A stretch of 60,178 bases of DNA, from the NCBI GenBank assembly GCA_029884335.1, contig JAOUIA010000017.1, forward strand, positions 1 to 60,178, in the 5' to 3' direction. The stretch's first letter is position 1, and every line of letters begins with the position of its first letter. The notes under the pieces were generated by a model. That model was given only the letters and a program-made list of their open reading frames with translations, had not been told where the DNA came from and ran no database searches. The stretch is from Betaproteobacteria bacterium (GTDB lineage Bacteria; Pseudomonadota; Gammaproteobacteria; Burkholderiales; Casimicrobiaceae). Shown here piece after piece: positions 1 to 8,376 of the stretch. The position numbers and the translations under genes were made by a program.

Positions 1-404
1 GCGGCGAGCGTCAAGGCCGAGCCTGCAGGCACGCCCGGAGGCACGGCGACATCGACCAGGTGGAACACCTCGCCCTCGTAGCCGTAGTTGACCAGCGGTC
101 CGGCCGGCAGCGCCTTGGGCGCGGGCCACTGGATCGGTCCCGCGGTCAGTCCCGCGGGCAGCTTCCACGCCAGCGTGGTCGGCAGGCCCGAGTCGCCCGG
201 GTTCTGCCAGTACGTGTGCCAGCGCTCGCGGATCGCGAGGCGCAGCGCGACGGTCGTCGTCTGCCCGGGCACGAGCGCCGTGCGCTCGGCGACGAGCTCC
301 GCCTCGACGTTCGGCGTGCGCACCGCCGCCGCGCTCGCGAGCGACGCCAGTGCGGCGAGCAGCATGGTGGCGAAAAGCCGGGTCACGGCGTGGACGAGGA
401 GCAT
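1..404 (-). CDS. DsbD/ScsB-like thiol:disulfide interchange protein, N-terminal part (truncated by window edge)
   Basis: About 134 N-terminal residues are present; the rest lies before base 1. I start it at the ATG ending at 404, because this gives a full signal peptide (positively charged start, then hydrophobic residues about 10-25 ending near LASAAA); a second in-frame ATG lies 13 codons later. Residues 62-72 carry WHTYWQNPGDS, the characteristic motif of the periplasmic N-terminal domain of DsbD/ScsB-type reductases. In that family this domain receives electrons from a membrane CcdA-like domain and passes them to periplasmic partners. The membrane and thioredoxin parts cannot be seen here. 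It is divergent from the GDT1-family gene. Confidence 0.75.
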   Translation of the reverse strand, partial: MLLVHAVTRLFATMLLAALASLASAAAVRTPNVEAELVAERTALVPGQTTTVALRLAIRERWHTYWQNPGDSGLPTTLAWKLPAGLTAGPIQWPAPKALPAGPLVNYGYEGEVFHLVDVAVPPGVPAGSALTLA

Positions 405-524
405 CGGGTGCGCGAAGACCGGCGCGACGCGGCCTGCGACTGCTCTGAGCGCGCACGGCACCGGAGGTTCCCGGCATTGTGCCACCGCACGCGCGGTGGG
501 CCGCCAGCGGGGACTGCCGGGCAG

Positions 525-571
525 CCGAACGATCGTCCGGCGCCGATCGGCGGGGGCGCTCCCGGTAGAAT
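525..571. promoter_or_regulatory. Divergent regulatory region: near-palindrome and -10-like TAGAAT
   Basis: The 213-base gap between the DsbD-like gene and the GDT1-family gene holds a 16-bp near-palindrome at 525-540 (7 of 8 pairs, core CGAACGATCGT) and a plus-strand TAGAAT at 566-571, 47 bases before the TTG start at 618. No convincing -35 box is visible. The core resembles the perfect palindrome at 10563-10580. Its role as an operator is inferred. Confidence 0.35.
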
Positions 572-617
572 CACGCGCGCGCCCCCCCTCCACGGCGCCC
601 TTCCGGCGCCTCCAGCC

Positions 618-1199
618 TTGTTCTTCGAAGCCCTGTTCGTCTCCACCGCCGTCGTCGCCGTCGGCGAGATCGGCGACAAGACGCAACTCCTCGCACTGAT
701 GCTCGCGGCCCGCTTCCGCAAGCCGTGGCCGATCTGCGCCGGCATCCTCGTCGCGACGACGCTCAACCACACGCTGGCCGGGTGGGTCGGCAACTGGGTG
801 CGCCAGACCGTGCCGCCGGACGTGCTGAAGTGGATCCTCGCGCTGGCATTCTTCGCCGTCGCCGCCTGGGCGCTCAGGCCCGACACCTACGACGACGACG
901 CCGGCAAGCGCTCGCAGGCCGGCGTGTTCCTCGTCACGACGGTCGCCTTCTTCCTCGCCGAGATGGGCGACAAGACGCAGGTCGCCACGGTGATGCTCGC
1001 CGCACAGTTCCCCTCGCTCGTCGCCGTGGTGATCGGCACCACGCTCGGCATGCTCGTCGCCAACGTGCCGGTCGTGTTCGCCGGCCGCATCGCCTCGGAG
1101 AAGATCCCGTTTCGCCTGATCCGCATCGTCGCCGCGGCACTGTTCGCGCTGATCGGCCTGTGGGTGCTCGTGGCCGGGGTTCCCACGACCGGCATGTGA
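618..1199 (+). CDS. TMEM165/GDT1 (UPF0016) family manganese exporter-like membrane protein
   Basis: This 193-residue integral membrane protein has two copies of the family signature E-x-G-D-K-T: GEIGDKT near the start and AEMGDKT in the second half, each opening a repeat of three membrane helices. The family (yeast Gdt1, human TMEM165, bacterial MneA) moves Mn2+ or Ca2+ across membranes, so export of excess manganese is the likely role. The open frame extends far upstream, but the conserved protein begins at FFEALFVST, so I chose the TTG at 618. No yybP-ykoY manganese riboswitch is visible upstream. It is followed by leuS on the same strand after 68 bases. Confidence 0.85.
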   Translation: MFFEALFVSTAVVAVGEIGDKTQLLALMLAARFRKPWPICAGILVATTLNHTLAGWVGNWVRQTVPPDVLKWILALAFFAVAAWALRPDTYDDDAGKRSQAGVFLVTTVAFFLAEMGDKTQVATVMLAAQFPSLVAVVIGTTLGMLVANVPVVFAGRIASEKIPFRLIRIVAAALFALIGLWVLVAGVPTTGM

Positions 1200-1208
1200 C
1201 CCCGCCGG

Positions 1209-1214
1209 TATAAT
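1209..1214 (+). promoter_or_regulatory. -10 box TATAAT before leuS
   Basis: A perfect TATAAT lies 54 bases before the leuS ATG. No good -35 hexamer is found 16-18 bases upstream, so this is a likely but incomplete sigma-70 promoter for the leuS-lptE-holA operon. Confidence 0.5.
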
Positions 1215-1267
1215 CGAAGGCCTCGCCCGCCCCTTCGAGCGGACGCAACGCGCGCCGCCGCGAATCC

Positions 1268-3898
1268 ATGACGCCGTTCGAGCCCGCCAAGATCGAGACC
1301 GCCGCGCGCGACGCGTGGGCGCGCGCCGACGCCTATCGCGCCGTCGAGAAGCCCGGCGCGCGCAAGTTCTACTGCGTCTCGATGCTGCCGTACCCGTCCG
1401 GCCGGCTGCACATGGGGCACGTGCGCAACTACACGATCAACGACGTGATGTACCGGCACCTGCGCATGCGCGGCTGGAACGTGCTGATGCCGATGGGCTG
1501 GGACGCGTTCGGCCTGCCCGCCGAGAACGCCGCGATGAAGAACGGCGTGCCGCCCGCGCAGTGGACGTACCAGAACATCGCCTCCATGAAGCAGCAGATG
1601 CAGGCGATGGGGCTCGCGATCGACTGGTCGCGCGAGGTCGCGGCCTGCGACCCGGCGTACTACAAGTGGAACCAGTGGATGTTCCTGCGCATGCTGGAGC
1701 GCGGCGTGGCCTACCGCAAGACGCAGGTCGTCAACTGGGACCCGGTCGACCGGACGGTGCTCGCCAACGAGCAGGTGATCGATGGCCGCGGCTGGCGCAC
1801 CGGCGCCGTCGTCGAGAAGCGCGAGATCCCCGGCTATTACCTGCGCATCACCGACTACGCCCAGGAACTCCTCGACCGGCTCGACGGGATGGACGGCTGG
1901 CCCGAGCGCGTGCGCACGATGCAGGCGAACTGGATTGGCCGCAGCGAGGGCGTGCGCTTCGCGTTTACGCACGACATCCGCGGCACGGATGGGGAAACGA
2001 GCGGCCGGCCGATCGGCGACGGGCGCATGTACGTGTTCACCACGCGCGCCGACACGATCATGGGCGTGACGTTCTGCGCGGTCGCCGCCGAGCACCCGCT
2101 GGCGCTCCACGCGGCGAAGTCGAACCCCGCGCTCGCCGCGTTCGTGGACGAATGCCGCCGCGGCAGCGTGATGGAGGCCGACCTCGCGACGATGGACAAG
2201 AAGGGCATGCCCACCGGCCTCTTCGTCACGCACCCGCTCACCGGCGAGCGCGTCGCCGTCTGGGTCGGCAACTACGTGCTGATGGGGTACGGCGACGGCG
2301 CGGTGATGGGGGTGCCCGCGCACGACGAGCGCGACTTCGCGTTCGCGAAGAAGTACGCGCTGCCGATCCGGCAGGCGGTCGCCGTCGAGGGCGAGGCGTT
2401 CTCGACCGACGCGTGGCAGCCGTGGTACGAGGACAAGCAGCGCTGCCGCTGCGTCAACTCCGGCAGGTACGACGGCCTCGACTACAAGTCGGCGGTGGAC
2501 GCGATCGCCGCCGACCTCGCCGCGAAGGGCCTGGGCGAGAAGAAGGTGACGTTCCGGTTGCGCGACTGGGGCGTCTCGCGGCAGCGCTACTGGGGCACGC
2601 CGATACCGATCGTCCACTGCGCGTCCTGCGGCGCCGTGCCGGTGCCGGACCGCGACCTGCCGGTCGTCCTGCCCGAGGACTGCGTGCCCGACGGCAGCGG
2701 CAACCCGCTCGCGAAACGCGAGGACTTCCTCGCCGTCGACTGCCCGCAGTGCGGCAAGCCGGCGCGGCGCGAGACCGACACGCTGGACACGTTCGTCGAC
2801 TCGTCCTGGTACTACATGCGCTACGCGTGCCCGGACGCGCCGACGATGGTCGACGCGCGCAACGACTACTGGATGCCGATGGACCAGTACATCGGCGGCA
2901 TCGAGCACGCGATCCTGCACCTGCTCTACGCGCGCTTCTGGACCAAGGTGATGCGCGACATGGGCCTCGTCAAGTTCGACGAGCCGTTCACGCGCCTGCT
3001 GACGCAGGGCATGGTGCTGAACCACGTCTGGTCGCGGCGCAACGACCGCGGCGGCATCGACTACTTCCCGCCTGCCGAGGTGACGCCGGTGATCGGCGAG
3101 GGCGGGCGCATCGCCGGGGGCAGGCTCGCCGACGGCACCACGGTCGAGTACGGCGGCGTGGCGAAGATGTCGAAGTCCGAGCGCAACGGCGTCGATCCCG
3201 AGGAGCTGATCGCGAAGTACGGCGCCGACACGGCGCGTCACTTCGTGATGTTCGCCTCGCCGCCCGACGCCACGCTCGAGTGGTCCGACGCGGGCGTCGA
3301 AGGAAGCTACCGGTTCCTGAGGCGGCTGTGGACGTTCGCGCAGGGCGCGAAGGACACGGTGGCTGCCGCCAGCGGTTTCGACCCGCGCAAGGCCGACGGC
3401 GCGGTGAAGGCCGCGCGCCGCGAGCTGCACCTGACGCTGCGGCAGGCGAACTACGACTACGAGCGCATCCAGTACAACACCGTCGTGTCGGCCGGCTACA
3501 AGCTGCTGAACGCGCTCGAGTCGCTGCCGAAGGATGCGCGCGGCGCCGCGGCGCTCACGCGCGAGGGGCTGTCGATCCTGCTGCGGGTCCTCTACCCGGT
3601 CGTGCCGCACACGGCGTGGACGCTGTGGCAGGAACTCGGCTACGGGAGCGAGCACGGCGACCTGCTCGACGCGCCGTGGCCCGAGGTCGACGAGGGCGCG
3701 CTGGTCCAGGACGCGATCGATCTCGTGCTCCAGGTCAACGGCAAGCTGCGCGGCAAGCTCGTCGTGCCCGCGACCGCCGGCAGGGACGCGATCGAGGCCG
3801 CGGCCCGCGCTGCGCCGGAGGTCGCGAAGCACGCTGCGGGCGCGCCGGTGAAGAAGGTCGTCATCGTCCCCGGCAAGCTGGTCAATGTCGTCGTCTGA
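1268..3898 (+). CDS. leuS: Leucine--tRNA ligase
   Basis: The 876-residue protein charges tRNA-Leu with leucine in the cytoplasm. It is a class I synthetase of full bacterial length. The HIGH-type motif is HMGH at residues 48-51, and the KMSKS loop is at 633-637. An editing (CP1) insertion lies between them, and a zinc-binding cysteine pair pattern (CASCGAV, then CPQCGKP) is visible around residues 455-500. The tRNA-binding anticodon domain fills the C-terminus. It overlaps lptE by 14 bases, so leuS-lptE-holA is probably one transcript, an order common in proteobacteria. Confidence 0.98.
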   Translation: MTPFEPAKIETAARDAWARADAYRAVEKPGARKFYCVSMLPYPSGRLHMGHVRNYTINDVMYRHLRMRGWNVLMPMGWDAFGLPAENAAMKNGVPPAQWTYQNIASMKQQMQAMGLAIDWSREVAACDPAYYKWNQWMFLRMLERGVAYRKTQVVNWDPVDRTVLANEQVIDGRGWRTGAVVEKREIPGYYLRITDYAQELLDRLDGMDGWPERVRTMQANWIGRSEGVRFAFTHDIRGTDGETSGRPIGDGRMYVFTTRADTIMGVTFCAVAAEHPLALHAAKSNPALAAFVDECRRGSVMEADLATMDKKGMPTGLFVTHPLTGERVAVWVGNYVLMGYGDGAVMGVPAHDERDFAFAKKYALPIRQAVAVEGEAFSTDAWQPWYEDKQRCRCVNSGRYDGLDYKSAVDAIAADLAAKGLGEKKVTFRLRDWGVSRQRYWGTPIPIVHCASCGAVPVPDRDLPVVLPEDCVPDGSGNPLAKREDFLAVDCPQCGKPARRETDTLDTFVDSSWYYMRYACPDAPTMVDARNDYWMPMDQYIGGIEHAILHLLYARFWTKVMRDMGLVKFDEPFTRLLTQGMVLNHVWSRRNDRGGIDYFPPAEVTPVIGEGGRIAGGRLADGTTVEYGGVAKMSKSERNGVDPEELIAKYGADTARHFVMFASPPDATLEWSDAGVEGSYRFLRRLWTFAQGAKDTVAAASGFDPRKADGAVKAARRELHLTLRQANYDYERIQYNTVVSAGYKLLNALESLPKDARGAAALTREGLSILLRVLYPVVPHTAWTLWQELGYGSEHGDLLDAPWPEVDEGALVQDAIDLVLQVNGKLRGKLVVPATAGRDAIEAAARAAPEVAKHAAGAPVKKVVIVPGKLVNVVV

Positions 3899-4454
3899 TG
3901 AACGAGGCGGTACGACACTGGGTCCCCGCATCCGCGGGGACGACAAGCTCGTCCGCCGAACGACACTCGTCCGACTGGCCGTCGGACTGTGTCTCACGGG
4001 CTCGCTCGTCGGCTGCGGCTTCCAGCTGCGAGGGCAGGCGACCTTTGCGTTCGACTCCATCCACGTCAACGCGCCCGGCCAGCCGGCGTTCGCCGTCGAG
4101 CTCAGCCGCAGCCTCGCCGCCAGCGGCGGCGCACGGGTCGCGGAGAAGGCCGAAGCCGCGCAGGTGATCGTCGACGTCGTGTCGATCGTCGACGACAAGC
4201 AGGTGCTTTCGCTGTCCCCCGGCGGCCGCGTCCAGGAGTACGTGCTCGCCAAGGCCGTCGTGTTCAGGGTGCGCGACGGCGACGGGCGCGAGTGGCTGAA
4301 GCAGGACGAGATCGTCGTGCGCCGCACCTACGGCTACGACGACACCGAGCGGCTCGCGCGCGAGATCCAGGAACAGCGCCTGCGCGCCGAGATGCAGTCC
4401 GACGCCGTGCAGCAGATCGTGCGCCGGCTGCAGCTGGCCCGGCGCCCCGCGTGA
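3885..4454 (+). CDS. lptE: LPS-assembly lipoprotein LptE
   Basis: LptE is the outer-membrane lipoprotein that plugs the LptD barrel in lipopolysaccharide export. The frame gives 189 residues. A hydrophobic stretch ends in a lipobox, GSLVGC, directly followed by GFQLRG, the hallmark of LptE/RlpB. The start is uncertain. The ATG at 3885 overlaps the end of leuS and makes an unusually long polar N-region, partly encoded by a REP-type palindrome at 3912-3945. No good ATG/GTG start lies between the palindrome and the lipobox. The gene sits in the conserved leuS-lptE-holA order, which supports the assignment. Confidence 0.88.
   Translation: MSSSDERGGTTLGPRIRGDDKLVRRTTLVRLAVGLCLTGSLVGCGFQLRGQATFAFDSIHVNAPGQPAFAVELSRSLAASGGARVAEKAEAAQVIVDVVSIVDDKQVLSLSPGGRVQEYVLAKAVVFRVRDGDGREWLKQDEIVVRRTYGYDDTERLAREIQEQRLRAEMQSDAVQQIVRRLQLARRPA
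3912..3945. repeat. REP-type palindromic repeat inside the lptE 5' coding region
   Basis: The core is an inverted repeat, TCCCCGC / GCGGGGA (3923-3940), flanked by cgacactggg and cgaca. The same unit recurs at 30883-31003 and 49387-49482. Here it is read in frame as part of the LptE signal-peptide N-region. Confidence 0.7.
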
Positions 4455-4476
4455 CGCCTTCGCGCGCCGGGTTGCG

Positions 4477-5508
4477 GTGAACGTCCGGCCGGAAGACCTC
4501 GAGGCGCGGCTCGCACAGGCGCTCGCGCCGCTGTACGTCGTGCACGGCGACGAGCCGCTGGTCGCGCTCGAGTGCGGCGACGCGGTGCGCGCGGCGGCGC
4601 GCCGCGCCGGCGTCGAGGAGCGCGAGACCTTCGTCGTCGAGCAGCACTTCAAGTGGGACGCGCTGCTCGCCGCCAACGCGAGCATGGGACTGTTCGGCAC
4701 GCGGCGGTTCGTCGACTTGCGCATCCCGTCAGGCAAGCCGGGCGTGGAAGGCGGCAAGGCGCTCGAGGCGTATGCCGCCGACCCCAATCCCGACAACGTC
4801 ACGCTGGTCACGCTGCCGCGGCTCGACAAGGCCGCGCAGGGTTCCGCGTGGTTCACCGCGCTGTGCGAGCGTGCCGTCGTGGTGGCGGTGCAGCCCGTCG
4901 AGCGCGACGCGCTGCCGCGCTGGATCGCCGGTCGCCTGGCGAGGCAGAAGCAGAAGGCCGCGCCCGAGACGCTCGCCTTCCTCGCCGACCTCTGCGAAGG
5001 CAACCTGCTCGCGGCGCGGCAGGAGATCGAGAAGCTCGCGCTGCTGCTGCCCGAGGGTGCGCTCGACCACGACGCGGTCGAGGCGGCCGTCGCCGACGTC
5101 GCGCGCTACGACGTGTTCGCGGCGTCGGAGGCGTGGCTCGCCGGCGACGCCGCGCGCGCGGCTCGCATCCTCGTTTCGCTCGCCGCCGGGGGCGACGGGC
5201 CGCAACTCGCGATCTGGGCGCTGGGCGAGGACCTGCACGCGCTCGCTGCGGTCGAGGCGATGACCCGCGAGGGCACGCCGCTCGCGAGCGCGCTGCGCAA
5301 CGCGCGCGTGTGGGGCAGGCGGCAGCACGCGATGGAGAAGGCGGCGAGGCGCCTGCGCGGCGCGGCGCTGCTGCGCGGGCTCGTCGCGCTCGCCCGCGTC
5401 GACGCGCTGTCGAAAGGCATCGGCCGCGGGGACGCGTGGGACGAAGTGCTGGCGCTCGCGCTGGCCATCGCCGGCAAGAGCGCGCACCCCGTCGCGCTGA
5501 ACGCCTGA
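4477..5508 (+). CDS. holA: DNA polymerase III subunit delta
   Basis: HolA is the clamp-loader subunit that opens the beta sliding clamp. The 343-residue length is normal. The N-terminal region begins LAPLYVVHGDEPLVALE, matching the family's opening strand and Walker-A-like degenerate site, followed by the AAA+ lid and collar domains. It starts at GTG 4477, 22 bases after the lptE stop. It is the last gene of the leuS-lptE-holA set and is convergent with rsmE. Confidence 0.95.
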   Translation: MNVRPEDLEARLAQALAPLYVVHGDEPLVALECGDAVRAAARRAGVEERETFVVEQHFKWDALLAANASMGLFGTRRFVDLRIPSGKPGVEGGKALEAYAADPNPDNVTLVTLPRLDKAAQGSAWFTALCERAVVVAVQPVERDALPRWIAGRLARQKQKAAPETLAFLADLCEGNLLAARQEIEKLALLLPEGALDHDAVEAAVADVARYDVFAASEAWLAGDAARAARILVSLAAGGDGPQLAIWALGEDLHALAAVEAMTREGTPLASALRNARVWGRRQHAMEKAARRLRGAALLRGLVALARVDALSKGIGRGDAWDEVLALALAIAGKSAHPVALNA

Positions 5509-5525
5509 GCAATTGGCAGCGCAAT

Positions 5526-5702
5526 GCAGTACGACAACGTGAGCGCCAACGCACGCACGGTGGGCGTTGTTTCATGCCGCTGCCGGCGAGCGCCCGACGG
5601 GCCGCCCCGAGGGCGCTCGCGTGATTCCTGGCTCGATGCAAAAGGCGCTACGTCGACCTCACGGCATCCACTGCGCCCCCGAACGCCTTTTGCATCGATC
5701 TC
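5526..5702 (-). ncRNA. Copy A of a three-stem structured intergenic element (unknown family)
   Basis: This 177-base stretch begins right after the rsmE stop when read on the minus strand. It has a second copy at 24140-24328. Stem I is a perfect 14-bp pairing (5634-5647 with 5684-5697, CGATGCAAAAGGCG) enclosing 36 bases. Stem II is a perfect 10-bp pairing (5586-5595 with 5611-5620) with a 15-base loop containing GGGCCGCCCC. Stem III pairs ACAACG (5533-5538) with CGTTGT (5566-5571). TGATTCC between stems I and II is conserved. It may be a 3' UTR structure, a processed RNA, a bidirectional terminator between convergent holA and rsmE, or a dispersed repeat. No U-tract follows any stem. The ncRNA type is a working label. 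Confidence 0.45.
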
Positions 5703-6449
5703 CTAGCGCGCGTCGCCGGCGACGGCGGCGAGCGTGGCGAGCGCGGCGACCGCTGCCGTGTCGGCGCGCAGCACCCGCGCGCCGAGGTGCACGGGCACGA
5801 AGCCGCGTGCCACGGCGAGCGTCACCTCGGCCTCCGTGAAGCCGCCCTCGGGGCCCACCAGCACGGTGCGCGGCGGCGTGCGCGAAGCGAACCCCGCCAG
5901 CGACACGGTCGCGCCGGGCCCGGCGATCGCGCCCGGCAGGTTGGCGGGTCCGATGCCGCGCAGCCAGTCGTCGAGCGCCACCGGCTCGGCGATCGGCGGC
6001 ACGCGATTGCGCCCGCACTGCTCGCACGCCGCGATCGCAATGGAGCGCCAATGCTGCAGCCGCTTCGTCCCGCGCGCCCCGCGCATCGCGCCCTGGCTGC
6101 GCGCGGCGACGACCGGGACGATCGATGCGGCGCCGAGTTCGACCGCCTTGCGCACGGCCGCGTCCATCGGGTCGGTCGCGATGACCGCCAGCGCCAGGAC
6201 CGGCGCGCCGGCCCACTCGCGATCGACCGGATCGAAGCGGTCGACTCGCGCGCCCACGCCGTGGCGGTCGATGCGGTCGATCGCCGCGCGGTACTCGCCG
6301 CCGCGACCGTCGAAGAGGCGTATCGGCGCGCCGAGCGGCAGGCGCAACACGCGCACGGCGTGGTGCGCGACGTCGCCGGGCAGCGCGAGCGAGGTGCCGA
6401 CGCACGCCTGCCCGAGCGGGAAGTCTATGTAGAACCGGGGGTTGGGCAC
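5703..6449 (-). CDS. rsmE: 16S rRNA (uracil(1498)-N(3))-methyltransferase
   Basis: RsmE methylates U1498 of 16S rRNA using S-adenosylmethionine. It is a SPOUT-fold enzyme. The 248-residue protein from the GTG at 6449 starts PNPRFYIDFPL, close to the family's usual beginning, while the open frame upstream has no family sequence. The C-terminal knot carries VLVGPEGGFTEAE and LGARVLRADTAA, the SAM-binding signatures of RsmE. It is divergent from the luxR-type gene across a 299-base gap and convergent with holA. Confidence 0.95.
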   Translation of the reverse strand: MPNPRFYIDFPLGQACVGTSLALPGDVAHHAVRVLRLPLGAPIRLFDGRGGEYRAAIDRIDRHGVGARVDRFDPVDREWAGAPVLALAVIATDPMDAAVRKAVELGAASIVPVVAARSQGAMRGARGTKRLQHWRSIAIAACEQCGRNRVPPIAEPVALDDWLRGIGPANLPGAIAGPGATVSLAGFASRTPPRTVLVGPEGGFTEAEVTLAVARGFVPVHLGARVLRADTAAVAALATLAAVAGDAR

Positions 6450-6631
6450 GGCATTTGAAACGGGTCGCGAAGTCGCGACCGGCGGACGGACGGAGACGCC
6501 CGCAGCGTCGGCCGCGGCTACGATTCTGCCACGCACTCGCCGCGCGCGCCCTCGCATGACGAATGCATTAACGCGTCCACGCACTGCCGCCCGTCGCGCG
6601 CAGCCGACGGACGCGCGCGTGCGCACGCGCC

Positions 6632-6651
6632 CCCTGTCAATAGTGGCAGGT
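6632..6651. promoter_or_regulatory. Candidate lux box upstream of the LuxR-type gene
   Basis: This 20-base site has the form CCCTGT-N8-GCAGGT. It is an imperfect palindrome with 7 of 10 pairs, and it keeps the CTG...CAG ends expected at 12-base spacing in lux boxes. It lies 97 bases before the ATG at 6749 and could bind the encoded receptor. Binding is inferred. Confidence 0.4.
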
Positions 6652-6697
6652 GATGCCGCGCTCGTTGCCGGTTCACACTATTTCCCCACCGGCTGCG

Positions 6698-6714
6698 AGA
6701 ACCCATCGGGTTCT
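6698..6714. promoter_or_regulatory. 17-bp palindrome AGAACCC-ATC-GGGTTCT before the LuxR-type gene
   Basis: This is a perfect 7-bp inverted repeat with a 3-base centre, 34 bases before the ATG at 6749. In RNA it would form a small leader hairpin; in DNA it could be an operator. There is no direct evidence for either. Confidence 0.35.
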
Positions 6715-6748
6715 TGAGCGCACTCCTTCCGCGCGAGGAGCCCCCCGC

Positions 6749-7534
6749 ATGCTCAACCGAGTCGACATCAAGGCGCACCACGTGCTCGCCGCGGAGCGGA
6801 ACCCGAGGCTCCTGCAGCTGCTGGTCGACGCGGCCGACGGCGGCGGCGACCTGGTCGAGTCGGTGCGCGCGACGGTCGCCCGGTGGGGTTTCGACTCGTT
6901 CGTGTGCGGCCTCGCGTGCATGCCCGCGCCGACCCGCGCCGCGCAGCTGTACGTGTTCGCCACGCTCCCGGACGAGTGGCTGCGGCTCTACGAGACGAAC
7001 GGCTACGTCGAGGTCGACCCGCGGCTCGCGCTGTCGCACGACCGCCCGACGATCACGCCGTGGAGCAGCGGGGGATTCGCCGGGCGAGGCGAGCGCATCG
7101 ACGCCTTCCTGCGCGACGCCGCGCGCTTCGGCATCCGCAGCGGCGCGTGCTTCACGCTGCACAACGCCTACAACGACCGCGTGATGATCGGCTTCAACTC
7201 GACGCGCGAGCGCACGCTGCCCGAGGACATCGAGCCGCACCTCGGCGACCTGTACTCGTTCGGGCTGCACTTCCAGGCCGTGTTCATGCGCGCGGTGATC
7301 GAGCGCGGGCTGCCATCGCGCCTGCGCGGCGCGCGCCTGACGCGTCGCGAGCTCGAGGTGCTGAACTACGTCGCGTTCGGCCTCACCGCCAACGACATCG
7401 CGCCGAAGCTGTCGATCACGCCGCGCACGGTGCGCTTCCACGTCGACTCAGTCTGCTCGAAGATGGGCGTCCTCAACCGCGAGGAGGCGATCGCGCTCGC
7501 CGTCAAGGGCGGGCTGATCAACGTCGTGCCCTGA
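6749..7534 (+). CDS. LuxR-family quorum-sensing receptor (solo, no luxI nearby)
   Basis: The 261-residue protein has an N-terminal autoinducer-binding domain (about 20-185) and a C-terminal LuxR-type helix-turn-helix (about 197-255; LTRRELEVL...VRFHV). The ligand pocket keeps the canonical residues: W77, Y81, D90, P91, W105 and G132. Their spacings match TraR/LuxR W57, Y61, D70, P71 and W85 exactly, with G shifted by one. This suggests a receptor for an acyl-homoserine lactone or a close analogue. No luxI-type synthase is present in the window, so it would be a solo receptor sensing a distant or foreign signal. A lux-box-like site and a 17-bp palindrome precede it. The ATG at 6749 follows GAGGAG-type purines. 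Confidence 0.9.
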   Translation: MLNRVDIKAHHVLAAERNPRLLQLLVDAADGGGDLVESVRATVARWGFDSFVCGLACMPAPTRAAQLYVFATLPDEWLRLYETNGYVEVDPRLALSHDRPTITPWSSGGFAGRGERIDAFLRDAARFGIRSGACFTLHNAYNDRVMIGFNSTRERTLPEDIEPHLGDLYSFGLHFQAVFMRAVIERGLPSRLRGARLTRRELEVLNYVAFGLTANDIAPKLSITPRTVRFHVDSVCSKMGVLNREEAIALAVKGGLINVVP

Positions 7535-7542
7535 CGCGGGCG

Positions 7543-8286
7543 TCAGGCGACCAGCGCCTTGTACGCGTGCCAGGTGGCGTGGCCGATCACGGGCACCGCG
7601 ACCACGAGCCCGAGGAACCACAGGGCGAATCCCGCGCCCACGACCAGCGCGATCAGCGCGGCCCAGACGAGCATCGGCCCCACGTTCTCGCGGCATGCGC
7701 GCAGGCTGGTGAGCGCCGCGACCACGCCGTCGGTGTCGCGGTCGAGCATCATCGGCACCGACACGACCGAGATCGCGAACACGAGCGCGGCGAAGAAGCC
7801 GCCGATGGCGAAGTAGCCGAGCAGGAACTGCAGGTTGTCCGCCGCGAGCACGTTCGCGAGGAAGCGCTCCAGCGAAGGCATCTCGTCGGGGAACGACACC
7901 GCGATGACCACCAGCGAGGCGCGCGACCACACCAGCAGCAGCACGCCGAGCACCAGCGCGAAGATGCCGATCGCGCCGACGTTCGGCCGCCACGCGTCCA
8001 GCGTCGGGGCGAGCCACGGCGGCTCGCCGCGCTCGCGCCGGCGCGAGAGCTCGTAGATGCCGATGGCGAGGAACGGCCCGACCAGCAGGAAGCCGGTGGT
8101 GAGCCCCCACACGTACTCGTACGCGTGGCGGAAGACAAGCGCGACGAGCCAGCCCATCAGCGCGAACACGAGGCCGTAGAACGCGCTCGCCCTCCACGAC
8201 GCGCGGAAGTCGCGCCAGCCACTTGCCAGCCACCCCAGCGGGGCCCCGAGCCCGATCTTGCGCACGTCGGGCAACCGCGTGGGCAT
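7543..8286 (-). CDS. DUF2189 (BPSS1780-type) integral membrane protein
   Basis: This protein of about 247 residues has roughly six hydrophobic segments and the DUF2189 pattern: a short cytoplasmic start (LPDVRKIGLGAPLGWLASGW), then GPFLAIGIYELSRRRERGE and an SVPMMLDRDTD turn. The function of the family is unknown; it is found next to respiratory genes in some genomes, but not here. Two starts are plausible. The ATG at 8286 has GGAGG six bases upstream; a TTG at 8340 has AAGGAG and would add 18 residues. I chose the ATG. Confidence 0.8.
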   Translation of the reverse strand: MPTRLPDVRKIGLGAPLGWLASGWRDFRASWRASAFYGLVFALMGWLVALVFRHAYEYVWGLTTGFLLVGPFLAIGIYELSRRRERGEPPWLAPTLDAWRPNVGAIGIFALVLGVLLLVWSRASLVVIAVSFPDEMPSLERFLANVLAADNLQFLLGYFAIGGFFAALVFAISVVSVPMMLDRDTDGVVAALTSLRACRENVGPMLVWAALIALVVGAGFALWFLGLVVAVPVIGHATWHAYKALVA

Positions 8287-8376
8287 TGCGCCCTCCGCGC
8301 CTGGAGGTTGCGGGACCTCCCCGCCGTTCCGCTCGTCCAACGCTCGCTCCTTCGGTTTCCCGCCGCAGGGCGATCG

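Noticed and set aside
540-618. Manganese (yybP-ykoY) riboswitch before the GDT1-type gene
   Set aside because: The short GC-rich leader lacks the conserved loop sequences and has no room for the usual aptamer.
887-4327. Minus-strand open frame of 1146 codons opposite leuS
   Set aside because: It is a shadow of leuS in very GC-rich DNA; its translation is Arg/Val/Asp/His repeats with no family features, while the plus strand has complete synthetase motifs.
5592-5700. Small peptide ORF starting ATG-CAA inside the three-stem element
   Set aside because: The minus-strand peptides of the two copies agree only in the stem bases (MQ-K/E-A) and then diverge in sequence and length, so coding is not conserved.
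5526-5702. Integron attC site or CRISPR-like unit
   Set aside because: No attC core sites or cassette array are present, and the two copies are 18.6 kb apart and not spaced as an array.
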